Part shown: positions 1 through 6,671 of the stretch, piece by piece
Layout of the letters: the number at the start of each line of letters is the position of its first letter
Position numbering within the stretch: position 1 is the stretch's first letter
Source: Bryobacterales bacterium
GTDB lineage: Bacteria; Acidobacteriota; Terriglobia; Bryobacterales; Bryobacteraceae
Reading direction: 5' to 3'
NCBI GenBank assembly: GCA_003139735.1
Contig: PLGA01000398.1
Location: 846 to 8,166 of the forward strand
Length of the DNA: 7,321 bases
The notes under the pieces: model-generated
Told to the model about the DNA's origin: nothing
The model's input: the letters and a program-made list of their open reading frames with translations, nothing else
The model's database searches: none
Made by a program: the position numbers and the translations under genes

Positions 1-361
1 CCCGGCAGCCTGTAATCCATTGAAATTATGAGCGATAGCTCCCCAAGCCCAACGTCCCGCGCGTTCCTTGGCCGTTTACAAAGGAGTATGTTTGGGGTTT
101 TTGTTGACTGTGATTATCAGGGAGTGCCCACGTTTTCGCACCCCCGGCCGACGCCTTCGTTCCTCCAGAGAGTGCCTGCCTGTTGACATCGCCTTCACCA
201 AGTTCCCATTTTCGGGTAACCGCACGCGGAACTCCCCAGTCTTCGGAACCTGTTTCGACGCCTTGCCGCGGGCGCCGCCGGAAAGATCGTTGCCTCGCGC
301 GCGCAACCGATTGGAAATGCGCCATAATAGGGTGTTTGGTCACGATATTGCACTGGCCTCC
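1..361. other. Leader region without a convincing gene, upstream of the EPS operon
   Basis: No open frame entering from the left edge on the + strand survives beyond about 30 bases. The frame of the downstream chain-length gene happens to stay open back to a TTG at 68, but the roughly 98 extra residues are rich in Arg, Pro and Cys and resemble no domain, so I read this stretch as 5' leader. It contains a consensus -35 hexamer TTGACA (183-188) with only a poor -10 about 18 bases on (CATTTT, 207-212). It also has a good -10-like CATAAT (323-328) without a matching -35. A weak hairpin, TTGC...GCAA, lies at about 290-306. No promoter can be fixed with confidence. Confidence 0.5.
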
Positions 362-2119
362 ATGCCGATGGCTGAGATCCCTCAAACCGCCTCCGAAGAG
401 TCCTCCTCCCGCAATCCCGGCCTGATGCCCCTCTCGATTCTCCGAACCGTTTGGAAGCATAAGATCCGGATCGGATTAGCTTGGATCCTGTTCACCGCCT
501 GTGCGGTGGTAGTTGTGCGGATGCTGCCGACCGTGTACTCGTCGGAAGCCGTGATCCTGATCGATTCGCAGAAGATTCCCGAGAAGTACGTTTCTCCAAC
601 GGTGGCCTCCGATCTCGACGATCGAATCTCGACCATCCGGCAGACTCTTCTCAGCAGTGGAAACCTGAAGAAGATGATCGACGACTTCAACCTTTATCCC
701 GAAGAGCGCAAGACACACTTTGAGGAAGAGATCCTGGATATCATGCGGAAGGATATCACCATCACGCTCGACCCCGTGGGCTCCGGAATGCAATCCGCCG
801 ACGGGAGCAGCGTAAGCGGCATGCTGAAGCAGGCCGCACAAGGCGCCGTGGCCTTCCGGATCGGATATCAGGGCCCGAATCCGGAACTGGTAATGCGCGT
901 GGCCAACCGCCTGACAGACCTCTATGTCGAAGAGAACATGAAGACGCGGGAGAGCCAAGCGGCCGGCACGACCGAGTTCCTGGGCACTCAACTGAGCGAA
1001 GCCAAGGACCGCTTGGCAAAACTCGAAGCGGCCGTCAGCGCGTATAAGGTCGGCCACAACGGCGAGCTGCCGGAGCAGGAGCAATCGCTGGGCGCCGCTC
1101 TTTCCAGGCTCCAGACCGAGTTGGAGGCGAACCGCGAGGCGCTCAACCGGACCCAGCAGACCAAGGTAATCCTGGAAGGCGACCTCAACGGGATGCAGAC
1201 CACTCTTGCGGCCCAGGTGCAGGCTTGGCGGCAGGCGCAAGAAGACGCCGCCGCGGGCGCCGCAGCCGCCAGGATCGACTCGTCCGGAAGGCTGGTACCG
1301 CAGAAGAAGAACTCCGAGATCCTCGAGCAGCAGCTTGAGGCGCTGTCGGGCAAGTACACCGAGAGCCACCCGGACATCGTCCGCCTGAAGGCGAACATCG
1401 AGACGGCGAAGAAGATCGAGCAGCAGGAGGCCGCAAAGACCGCGAAGGAAACGGCGGATGGCAAGGGCGGCCCTCCAACGGCGACCACCCGGCCCGAACC
1501 GGTCGAGTTCACGCACACGCGGCTGCAGATTGCCGAGTTGCAGGCGCAAATCAAGGCCGCCGACAAGGAAATATTGGACCGGGAGGCCGAGCAGCGGAAC
1601 ATCCTGGCCCAACTCGGTTCCTTCCAGAAGCGCCTCGACAGCTTGCCGGTGCGGGAACAGGAGATGGCGGGGCTGACGCGCGACTACCAGATGTCCAAGG
1701 AGAATTATGCGTCGCTTCTGGACAAGAAGATGGCCGCCGACATGGCGCTCGATATGGAGAGGCGGCAGCAATCGGAGCGCTTCGAAGTGCTGGACCGGGC
1801 GCAGGTTCCGCAGAAGCCGATCAAGCCGAAGCGCCCGCAGTTGTACGCCGGCGGAACGGCTTTGGGCCTGGCGCTTGCGCTGGCGCTGGGGCTCATGGCC
1901 GAGTTGCGCCGGAATGTGGTGCTGGGCGAATGGGAACTGCCCGAAGGTACGGCGATTTTGGGCCGCTTGCCCTACATCGAGGTCCCGGTTCGATCCGGCG
2001 AGACGAAACCGAACGAGCGGCGCCGTTGGTTCACGCGCAAGAAGCGGTTGGCGGCAGCGTCCGCGGCAACCCTGGCAGCGCTCGCGGTTGGCGCGCATTG
2101 GCCGTTGGGGCGATTCTGA
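362..2119 (+). CDS. Wzz/GumC-type polysaccharide chain-length determinant (exosortase/EPS locus type)
   Basis: This inner-membrane co-polymerase is predicted to set EPS chain length and to work with the tyrosine kinase two genes downstream. With the ATG at 362 it has 585 residues. TM1 lies at about 36-57, followed by a Wzz-type periplasmic part, coiled-coil stretches (about 205-275 and 385-425) and the family-typical YTESHPDIVRLK at 332-343. A GNVR-like segment (PVREQEMAGLTRDYQMSKENY, about 429-449) and the proline-rich motif AQVPQKPIKPKRP (480-492) precede TM2 (about 494-513). After TM2 come GTAILGRLPYI (529-539), a basic stretch and a third hydrophobic segment (about 563-579), the layout known for chain-length proteins of XrtA/PEP-CTERM EPS loci. 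There is no kinase domain; it is a separate gene. The start is uncertain: ATGs at 317, 362, 368 and 425 are in frame and none has a clear Shine-Dalgarno. The 362/368 pair leaves a normal short cytoplasmic N-terminus. The stop is 2 bases before the next gene. Confidence 0.9.
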   Translation: MPMAEIPQTASEESSSRNPGLMPLSILRTVWKHKIRIGLAWILFTACAVVVVRMLPTVYSSEAVILIDSQKIPEKYVSPTVASDLDDRISTIRQTLLSSGNLKKMIDDFNLYPEERKTHFEEEILDIMRKDITITLDPVGSGMQSADGSSVSGMLKQAAQGAVAFRIGYQGPNPELVMRVANRLTDLYVEENMKTRESQAAGTTEFLGTQLSEAKDRLAKLEAAVSAYKVGHNGELPEQEQSLGAALSRLQTELEANREALNRTQQTKVILEGDLNGMQTTLAAQVQAWRQAQEDAAAGAAAARIDSSGRLVPQKKNSEILEQQLEALSGKYTESHPDIVRLKANIETAKKIEQQEAAKTAKETADGKGGPPTATTRPEPVEFTHTRLQIAELQAQIKAADKEILDREAEQRNILAQLGSFQKRLDSLPVREQEMAGLTRDYQMSKENYASLLDKKMAADMALDMERRQQSERFEVLDRAQVPQKPIKPKRPQLYAGGTALGLALALALGLMAELRRNVVLGEWELPEGTAILGRLPYIEVPVRSGETKPNERRRWFTRKKRLAAASAATLAALAVGAHWPLGRF

Positions 2120-2121
2120 CC

Positions 2122-3153
2122 ATGTATAACGAGTTCTTCGGCTTGAGCAAGGAGCCGTTCCGCCTGACGCCCGATCCGGAATTCTTGTACCTTACGCCGC
2201 AGCACCGCGAAGCGCTGGCGGGGATCACGTACGCGATTGTGGGGCGCAAGGGATTCACGGTGCTTACCGGCGATGCCGGGACGGGCAAGACGACGCTGCT
2301 CACACGTGTCTTAGGCCATTTGCCTACCGCTCGGGTGCAATCGAGCGTGATCATCAACCCGACCCTGTCACCCGCGGAATTCCTGGAATCCACTATGCTG
2401 GATTTTGGCTTCCAGGAAATACCGGACAGCAAGGCGCAACGCATCGTGCAATTTCAGGCCTTCCTTTGGAAGGCGCAGCGAGAGGGCAGGATAACGGCGC
2501 TGATCGTCGATGAGGCTCACAAGCTGAGTCTGGAGGTGCTGGAGGAGATTCGCCTGCTTGGGAACTTCGAATCAGCCCAGGAGAAACTGCTCCAGGTGGT
2601 CTTAGTGGGCCAGAGCGAGCTCGATGAGATGCTGGATCGCGAACCTCTCAGGCAATTCAAGCAGCGGATTGCGATGCGGCTGGCCATCGCACCTTTGACG
2701 GCGTTGGACGTCGAGCGGTACATTTCGCACCGTTGGATGAAGGCGGGTGGGGCGCGCTCGCCGTTCACTGAGGATGCCATATTGGCCGTCGCTCAGGCCT
2801 CGCGGGGAATCCCGCGAGTGATCAACGTGATCTGCGACAATGCGCTGATGCAGGCGTTCGGAGAGGCGTCGGCGCGGGTCGAAAGACAGCATGTGCTTGA
2901 CGTCGCCAAGGAGCTTCGTCTCATCGCCTCGGCATCGCAGCCGGCCGCGGCCGTTACCCAACCCGTCGCTTCTCCTCAGGTGAGGGTGGCCGTGGCCCAG
3001 CCTCTGGCCCCGCCGCCGATGAACGGGTCGGCCGCCTTTGCCGCCCATCCATTCAAGACGCTGGAGCGCTACAACGTCGGAGTTCCTCGGCGGTCGTTAC
3101 CGGCGCGGCTCTTGACCAAACTCAAACTGAGGCAGAAAGTGGAAACCCCGTGA
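2122..3153 (+). CDS. ExeA-like AAA ATPase of the PEP-CTERM/EPS locus subfamily
   Basis: A 343-residue cytoplasmic P-loop ATPase of the ExeA/GspA-type AAA family, a kind regularly found between chain-length and kinase genes in exosortase-linked EPS loci; its exact role in export is not established. The start MYNEFFGLSKEPFRLTPDPE is the family signature. Walker A is GDAGTGKTT (50-58), Walker B ALIVDEAH (126-133), sensor-1-like VVLVGQSEL (159-167), an arginine-finger-like RIAMR (182-186) and sensor-2-like GIPRVINVICDNAL (229-242). The AAA core ends near residue 270. A tail of about 70 residues follows, rich in Ala, Pro, Val and Gln and then basic (RRSLPARLLTKLKLRQK). The ATG at 2122 lies 2 bases after the previous stop, which implies co-translation, with a GGGG at 2107-2110 as a weak ribosome binding site. 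Although the frame is open from 1930, the family N-terminus fixes the start here. Confidence 0.92.
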   Translation: MYNEFFGLSKEPFRLTPDPEFLYLTPQHREALAGITYAIVGRKGFTVLTGDAGTGKTTLLTRVLGHLPTARVQSSVIINPTLSPAEFLESTMLDFGFQEIPDSKAQRIVQFQAFLWKAQREGRITALIVDEAHKLSLEVLEEIRLLGNFESAQEKLLQVVLVGQSELDEMLDREPLRQFKQRIAMRLAIAPLTALDVERYISHRWMKAGGARSPFTEDAILAVAQASRGIPRVINVICDNALMQAFGEASARVERQHVLDVAKELRLIASASQPAAAVTQPVASPQVRVAVAQPLAPPPMNGSAAFAAHPFKTLERYNVGVPRRSLPARLLTKLKLRQKVETP

Positions 3154-4061
3154 GCAGGTTATATGACATCTTGAGCAACGGCAGCGGGGAGATCGCGGAC
3201 CTGGTTCGTCCACTTGTAGATGTCGCTCCTGCTCAGGCGCCACAGGACAAGATAGAGCCCGCATTCGCGCCGGCGTCAATGCCTCCGCAGAGTGAAGTCC
3301 CGCCCGCGGCCGTGCCTTCCGGCGGCGCCGCCGCCCAGTTCCGCACCATTAGCCTGCGGATCCCGGCGCCTTCTCCGCTGCTGCCATTCGAAGGCGCGAA
3401 CCATCGCCCGAGCGAGCAGTACCGCATCCTGCGCACGAAAATCGTGCAACACCCCAAACAGCCTCGCGTCATCGTCATATCCAGCCCGGCTGCAGGGGAT
3501 GGAAAGAGCGTCACAGCCGTCAATATCGCCGCCGCGTTGTCCTTGAAGAGCGAAGCCGAGGTGCTGCTGGTCGACGGCGATTTCCGCAGATCGGCGATTC
3601 ACGGCCAGCTCGGCATTCCGGAAGCGCCGGGGCTGGCTGACATGCTGAGGGGAACCTGCGCTCTCGAAGACGCCGTGGTCCGGACCCGCGAGTTTCCCCA
3701 TCTCTTTGTACTGGCCGCCGGAGCGCTGCAAAGCAACCCCGTCGAATTGCTCGATAGCGCCGCATGGCGGGCGCTTTGCGCCAGGCTCCGAGAGCGGTTT
3801 CGTTACGTCATTGTAGACTCCCCGCCTGTCGGCGCGGTGGCCGATTACGATTTGATTCAGGCAGCTTGCGACGGCGTAATTCTGGTAATCCGGCCCGACC
3901 ACACGGACCGCACTTTGTGCATGAAAGCGCTGGAGACTGTGCCCAAAGCCAAGTTTTTAGGCGTGCTATTAAACTGTGTCCCGGAATGGTCGCTCGCAAA
4001 GCACGCCGGAGCCGATTACTATTACTACGCCGGGGCGAAACCCTACCCCCGAGAGCAGTGA
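3150..4061 (+). CDS. BY-kinase-type tyrosine autokinase, CpsD/CapB-like, EPS locus
   Basis: A 303-residue cytoplasmic bacterial tyrosine kinase expected to autophosphorylate and to regulate the chain-length protein encoded two genes upstream. A Pro/Ala-rich N-terminal region (about 20-80) precedes the conserved entry motif SEQYRILRTKI (88-98). Walker A is SSPAAGDGKS (111-120, Lys119), Walker A' VLLVDGDFRR (138-147) and Walker B VIVDSPPV (220-227). The C-terminus holds the tyrosine cluster ADYYYYAGAKPYP (Tyr290-293 and Tyr299), the expected autophosphorylation site. It has no transmembrane segment, fitting the split kinase/activator arrangement. Translation starts at GTG 3150, which overlaps the ATPase stop (GTGA), a coupling arrangement; the N-terminal MSRLYDIL supports this start. 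It matches the tyrosine autokinase subfamily described for exopolysaccharide/PEP-CTERM loci (recalled, not searched). Confidence 0.92.
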   Translation: MSRLYDILSNGSGEIADLVRPLVDVAPAQAPQDKIEPAFAPASMPPQSEVPPAAVPSGGAAAQFRTISLRIPAPSPLLPFEGANHRPSEQYRILRTKIVQHPKQPRVIVISSPAAGDGKSVTAVNIAAALSLKSEAEVLLVDGDFRRSAIHGQLGIPEAPGLADMLRGTCALEDAVVRTREFPHLFVLAAGALQSNPVELLDSAAWRALCARLRERFRYVIVDSPPVGAVADYDLIQAACDGVILVIRPDHTDRTLCMKALETVPKAKFLGVLLNCVPEWSLAKHAGADYYYYAGAKPYPREQ

Positions 4062-4097
4062 AGCGGCGCCTACAGGCTGGACGAATGCGGTAGGGTT
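4039..4097 (+). repeat. Inverted repeat with 9-base arms spanning the kinase stop codon
   Basis: AACCCTACC (4039-4047) is exactly complementary to GGTAGGGTT (4089-4097), with 41 bases between. The inner part holds a small GCC-TACA-GGC hairpin (4068-4077). The kinase stop (4059-4061) lies inside the loop. No T-tract follows, so it is not a classical intrinsic terminator. It could be an mRNA-stabilising or attenuating structure at the operon end, or chance. Confidence 0.35.
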
Positions 4098-4192
4098 ACT
4101 TGTCGCGAACTGTCACTACCGGCTCCGTCATCGTGAAAAACGGCGCGCGGTGCTAACCTGGGAAACGTCATGGGAGGCCTCACGGGGGGGCA

Positions 4193-5170
4193 ATGCAAAG
4201 CAAGTACTCGATTTTGGCTCTGGGGATCGCGGCAATAACGCTGGCCACGTCGGCGTCTGGAGCACCGGTCGTCGCCATAACCGTTGCCCCGGCGGCGCTG
4301 AACTTTGGCAACGCAACGGTGGGGGTGAGCACATCCGCCACGCAGCAGGTGACCATCACGAACACGAGTTCGTCGGCGGTCACCATCAGCGCATTGCCGA
4401 TTACCGGCAGCGGAGCGGGCAGTTTTGCCGTCAGCGGCGTCACCTTTCCCATTCAGCTTGCGGCCAAAGACAGCGTCAGCGTCACGATCGCCTTCACGCC
4501 AGCCAACGCCGGCAGCGAGACGGCGAGCCTGGGCGTCACCGCGACGAGCGCCGGTAAGGCGGTTGGGGCCGGCAGCGTTTCGCTCTCCGGAACCGGCGTC
4601 AGGCTGATGATCGGCCTCGGGATCAGTTCGCTGGCATACGGCAGCGTACTCGACGACCCATCTTCGCCTCCAACTCAGACTTTCACGATGACGAACGCCG
4701 GAACGGGAAACCTTACGGTTTCGGGCATTTCGATCAGCGGGGGCGGCGGCGAGTTTAGCGCCACAACGGCTCCTTCCATCCCGTTCACGCTGACGCCGAA
4801 CCAGACCGTGGCAGTCGAAGTGAGATTCGACCCGGCGGTGGGCGGAACCGCAACGGGCGAAGTCTCGATTGTCAGCAGCGCCACCAACTCGCCATCCGTC
4901 CTATCGCTCACGGGCACGGGCATCCATTGGGTGTCTCTGAACTGGACGGCGAGCGCTTCCCCGGAAATCATCTTGTATAACGTATATGAAGGGACGGTTT
5001 CCGGCGGGCCGTATATCAGGCTCGGGTCGTTGACAGGGACCACGTATGAGGACGGCGAATCGGGGCTCGCTCCCGGATCGACGCAGTACTACGTTGTCAC
5101 GGCGGTGGATGACACCGGCTTGGAGAGTTCTTACTCGAACGAGGCGAGCGTCCTCATCCCCACGCCCTGA
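4193..5170 (+). CDS. Secreted protein with two ASH/choice-of-anchor-D Ig-like domains and a C-terminal FnIII domain
   Basis: A 325-residue exported protein of unknown function. The N-terminus (MQSKYSILALGIAAITLATS, cleavage near ASGA/PVV around residue 24) is a signal peptide. Residues about 28-136 and 140-244 are two related beta-sandwich domains. Each opens with a 'LNFGNATVGVS' or 'LAYGSVLDD' type strand, has a 'VTITNTSSSAVTI' or 'FTMTNAGTGNLTV' strand and closes with 'LSGTGV' or 'LTGTGI', the pattern of choice-of-anchor-D/ASH-like repeats. Residues about 246-325 form a fibronectin type III-like domain (VSLNWTASASPEIILYNVYE, then YYVVTAVDDTGLESSYSNEA). The protein ends at IPTP with no sorting signal or anchor. 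The ATG at 4193 follows a run of seven G at 4184-4190 that can serve as ribosome binding site. It lies 131 bases after the kinase gene, so it may be a separate transcription unit. Its FnIII domain is homologous to that of the minus-strand gene at 5685-6206. A surface or matrix role is inference. Confidence 0.85.
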   Translation: MQSKYSILALGIAAITLATSASGAPVVAITVAPAALNFGNATVGVSTSATQQVTITNTSSSAVTISALPITGSGAGSFAVSGVTFPIQLAAKDSVSVTIAFTPANAGSETASLGVTATSAGKAVGAGSVSLSGTGVRLMIGLGISSLAYGSVLDDPSSPPTQTFTMTNAGTGNLTVSGISISGGGGEFSATTAPSIPFTLTPNQTVAVEVRFDPAVGGTATGEVSIVSSATNSPSVLSLTGTGIHWVSLNWTASASPEIILYNVYEGTVSGGPYIRLGSLTGTTYEDGESGLAPGSTQYYVVTAVDDTGLESSYSNEASVLIPTP

Positions 5171-5378
5171 TTCCGCTTGACAATCCGCCAAACCCGTCGC
5201 GATGCGCCTATGGAGTTTCCCGACCACCGTGGGGCGAAGATAACGCCGGGGAGATTAACCTTGGAGACGCAGAACTGTCGGGACCCGGTGAGGAGCGAGA
5301 TCCCGTGTATCTGTATGCCTGGCACTTTGGCGCTTGCGAGAACTTACCCATCTGATATCCAAAAATGACTCAGGCATT

Positions 5379-5586
5379 CTAATCTGAGCCGCGGACCTTC
5401 GGCCTGATCCGGGCGGCCGCCAGTCCACCCAGGAGCGCCGCGCCATAAAGGGCCAACGAAAGCAGAGTCGCTGGCTCTGGAGCGCCTACGAAGGAGTTAT
5501 ACGCGTACAATACGTCTAGGGCAAGCAGAAGCAGTAAGCAGATACACGCCGACCGCTACGACTGCCAATGGCCGTTGACGGTTCAT
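5379..5586 (-). pseudogene. Mini PEP-CTERM protein, split by a one-base frameshift
   Basis: On the minus strand, ATG at 5586 opens MNRQRPLAVVAVGVYLL and would stop after 29 residues. The next frame continues as LLLLALDVLYAYNSFVG, then APEPATLLSLALYGAALLGG, then LAAARIRPKVRGSD and a TAG at 5379-5381. Dropping one A (complement of T at 5535) joins the two frames into 68 residues. The A interrupts what would be three tandem CTGCTT units. The C-terminal part is a textbook PEP-CTERM sorting signal: a PEP motif, a hydrophobic helix of about 20 residues and a basic tail, the substrate signature of exosortases. The N-terminal half is another hydrophobic segment, leaving almost no mature domain. The second frame alone has no usable ATG or GTG start, so a frameshift (real decay, sequencing error or programmed) is the simplest reading. 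A weak AGGGCA precedes the ATG; a better AAGGAG at 5618-5613 is 26 bases away. It lies 98 bases downstream of the dockerin gene on the same strand. Confidence 0.65.
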
Positions 5587-5625
5587 GATGAACTGCCCTG
5601 TGGGGCGAGTTGCTCCTTCGTGCCT

Positions 5626-5631
5626 ATTATC
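5626..5631 (-). promoter_or_regulatory. Possible extended -10 promoter element for the mini PEP-CTERM gene
   Basis: The minus strand reads TGGGATAAT, i.e. GATAAT (5 of 6 to consensus) preceded by a TG at the extended -10 position. No -35 hexamer is visible. It lies 40 bases upstream of the ATG at 5586, between that gene and the dockerin gene stop. Weak evidence only. Confidence 0.25.
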
Positions 5632-5684
5632 CCAGATGTGGTGTCGGAGACGGCTGAAGTTCGGGGGCGCGTCGCGGTTACGGC

Positions 5685-6206
5685 TTACGGGGAAGGCACG
5701 GCAGCCTGGGCCGGATCGGAATAGGCGCTTTCATTGCCGCTGCCATCTACAGCGGTAGCCACATAATAATAGGCTTGGCCGGACTGGACGGCGCCGTCGG
5801 TGTAGCTGGTTCCAGCCACGGGAGAGGCAGTCAACTTGGTATATGGCCCGCCGAGCGTGACGCCGCGGTACACATTATAGCCAACGACATTCGAGGACGT
5901 GCTGGCCGTCCAGCTCAACGCCACACTATGAGTTCCGGTAACGCAACCGCCCCCCAAAGCGGCATTCACGACTCGTTGCACGACGATGATGTTGCACACC
6001 CCAGATCCGTAGATGTTGGCAGTGCAAGGGGCCAGCCCCATTATCATGTCCACCGACAACTGCACGTCCACGATGTTGACCGAACCGTCCTGGTTCAAGT
6101 CGCACGCGTTGGCCGCCTGAGCCCAAGCGGAAGAGTCGAGCGCGAGTAGGCACGCCCCCACGGCCAAAACCCTCAGGCCCACTGGGAATGATACTTTGTT
6201 TGCCAT
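5685..6206 (-). CDS. Secreted dockerin-like protein with a C-terminal FnIII domain
   Basis: A 173-residue exported protein. A signal peptide (about 1-31, ending SSAWAQA) precedes a dockerin-like region at 35-88. The first repeat, DLNQDGSVNIVDVQLSVDMI (36-55), has a full calcium-loop pattern with Asp36, Asn38, Asp40, Asn44 and Asp47. The second (NIYGSGVCNIIVVQRVVNAA, 64-83) keeps the helix but has lost the acidic ligands. Cysteines 35, 61, 71 and 88 could form disulfides. Residues about 93-173 are an FnIII-like domain (VALSWTASTSSNVVGYNVYR, GGPYTKL, then YYYVATAVDGSGNESAYSDP) ending in VPSP. I chose the ATG at 6206 over an in-frame ATG at 6239 because it has a good GGAGGG six bases upstream and begins the signal peptide directly. 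Dockerins bind cohesin domains; the divergent gene at 6696 encodes a cohesin-like domain, so partnership is possible but unproven. No catalytic domain is present. Confidence 0.87.
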   Translation of the reverse strand: MANKVSFPVGLRVLAVGACLLALDSSAWAQAANACDLNQDGSVNIVDVQLSVDMIMGLAPCTANIYGSGVCNIIVVQRVVNAALGGGCVTGTHSVALSWTASTSSNVVGYNVYRGVTLGGPYTKLTASPVAGTSYTDGAVQSGQAYYYVATAVDGSGNESAYSDPAQAAVPSP

Positions 6207-6212
6207 TGACGA

Positions 6213-6218
6213 CCCTCC
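6213..6218 (-). promoter_or_regulatory. Ribosome binding site GGAGGG of the dockerin gene
   Basis: The minus strand reads GGAGGG followed by six bases and the ATG at 6206. It is the clearest Shine-Dalgarno in the window and decides the start over the upstream in-frame ATG at 6239. Confidence 0.8.
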
Positions 6219-6283
6219 AGCCCTTGCACGCCTAGCCAACGCAACTCATAAAGATGAAACTCCCGCTACGGGCGCTCTATTGT

Positions 6284-6318
6284 GGCGCCGCACTCCGAAT
6301 TCTACAGGCGCCGCCTGT
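6284..6318. promoter_or_regulatory. Candidate operator: 15-base palindrome in the promoter spacer plus a second GGCGCCGC copy
   Basis: ACAGGCG-C-CGCCTGT (6304-6318) is a perfect inverted repeat with 7-base arms, lying almost wholly inside the -35/-10 spacer of the dockerin promoter. The octamer GGCGCCGC inside it (6307-6314) recurs at 6284-6291, 23 bases away (about two helical turns), at the predicted transcription start. The position and spacing suit a dimeric repressor, or a MerR-like activator binding in the spacer. No regulator is identified. Confidence 0.45.
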
Positions 6319-6327
6319 TTTCGTCAA
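6299..6327 (-). promoter_or_regulatory. Sigma70-type promoter of the dockerin gene
   Basis: On the minus strand, TTGACG (6327-6322, 5 of 6 to consensus) is separated by exactly 17 bases from TAGAAT (6304-6299, 5 of 6). Transcription would begin near 6292, giving a leader of about 86 bases before the ATG at 6206. The leader contains a small CCCG-TAG-CGGG hairpin at 6262-6272. The orientation and distance fit the dockerin gene. Confidence 0.65.
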
Positions 6328-6671
6328 TCCTATCGAAAGTTCTTGCAACGGGGTTCGTTCATCGTTTCCAGTGCCAAAACATGGCGCTTCGGCGTTTGTA
6401 CTTTCAGCGCAACACTTCTTCCCCAGTGGGATAAACGGTTCTCGCTCTTGCGGATAATCGTCGGTCTCCACGCTGCCCTCCCGCCCCTTGCGGCGACTAT
6501 AGGTGGATGTTTCAGGCTCGCTGAGGTGAAGTTTGACCGCATTGTAAGGCCCTGATCGGGGCCCCTTCAGCGGTTTAACTTTAGGCAACGTCCTGCAACC
6601 GCCGAAAAGCAGTATTGAACGAACAGGCGCTGCATTTCTAAGGTGAAATGTGCCCCGGTGTGAGGGTGCCG

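Noticed and set aside
88..186. 32-residue + strand frame starting after AAGGAG
   Set aside because: The Shine-Dalgarno is only one base from the ATG and the peptide has no recognisable features; a leader peptide cannot be supported.
68..361. N-terminal extension of the chain-length gene back to TTG 68
   Set aside because: The added 98 residues are Arg/Pro/Cys-rich and unlike any domain. The frame is open by chance in GC-rich DNA, and the family begins with a short cytoplasmic segment before TM1.
476..2098. 540-residue open frame on the minus strand opposite the chain-length gene
   Set aside because: Arg/Leu-rich shadow translation of a GC-rich gene; the + strand frame carries clear Wzz/GNVR motifs.
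5177..5214. TTGACA and TATGGA as a promoter
   Set aside because: The spacer is 26 bases, far from 17, and no gene follows on that strand.
5320..5337. TGGCAC...TTGC resembling a sigma54 (-24/-12) promoter, tempting because PEP-CTERM genes can be RpoN-regulated
   Set aside because: The gap between TGGCAC and TTGC is 8 bases instead of 5, and no + strand gene follows.
6254..6457. 67-residue + strand frame starting MKLPLRALYCG
   Set aside because: No ribosome binding site, no conserved features, and it is antisense to the dockerin promoter and leader.
6546..6567. GC-rich palindrome as a terminator
   Set aside because: No T-tract follows on either strand and no gene ends nearby.
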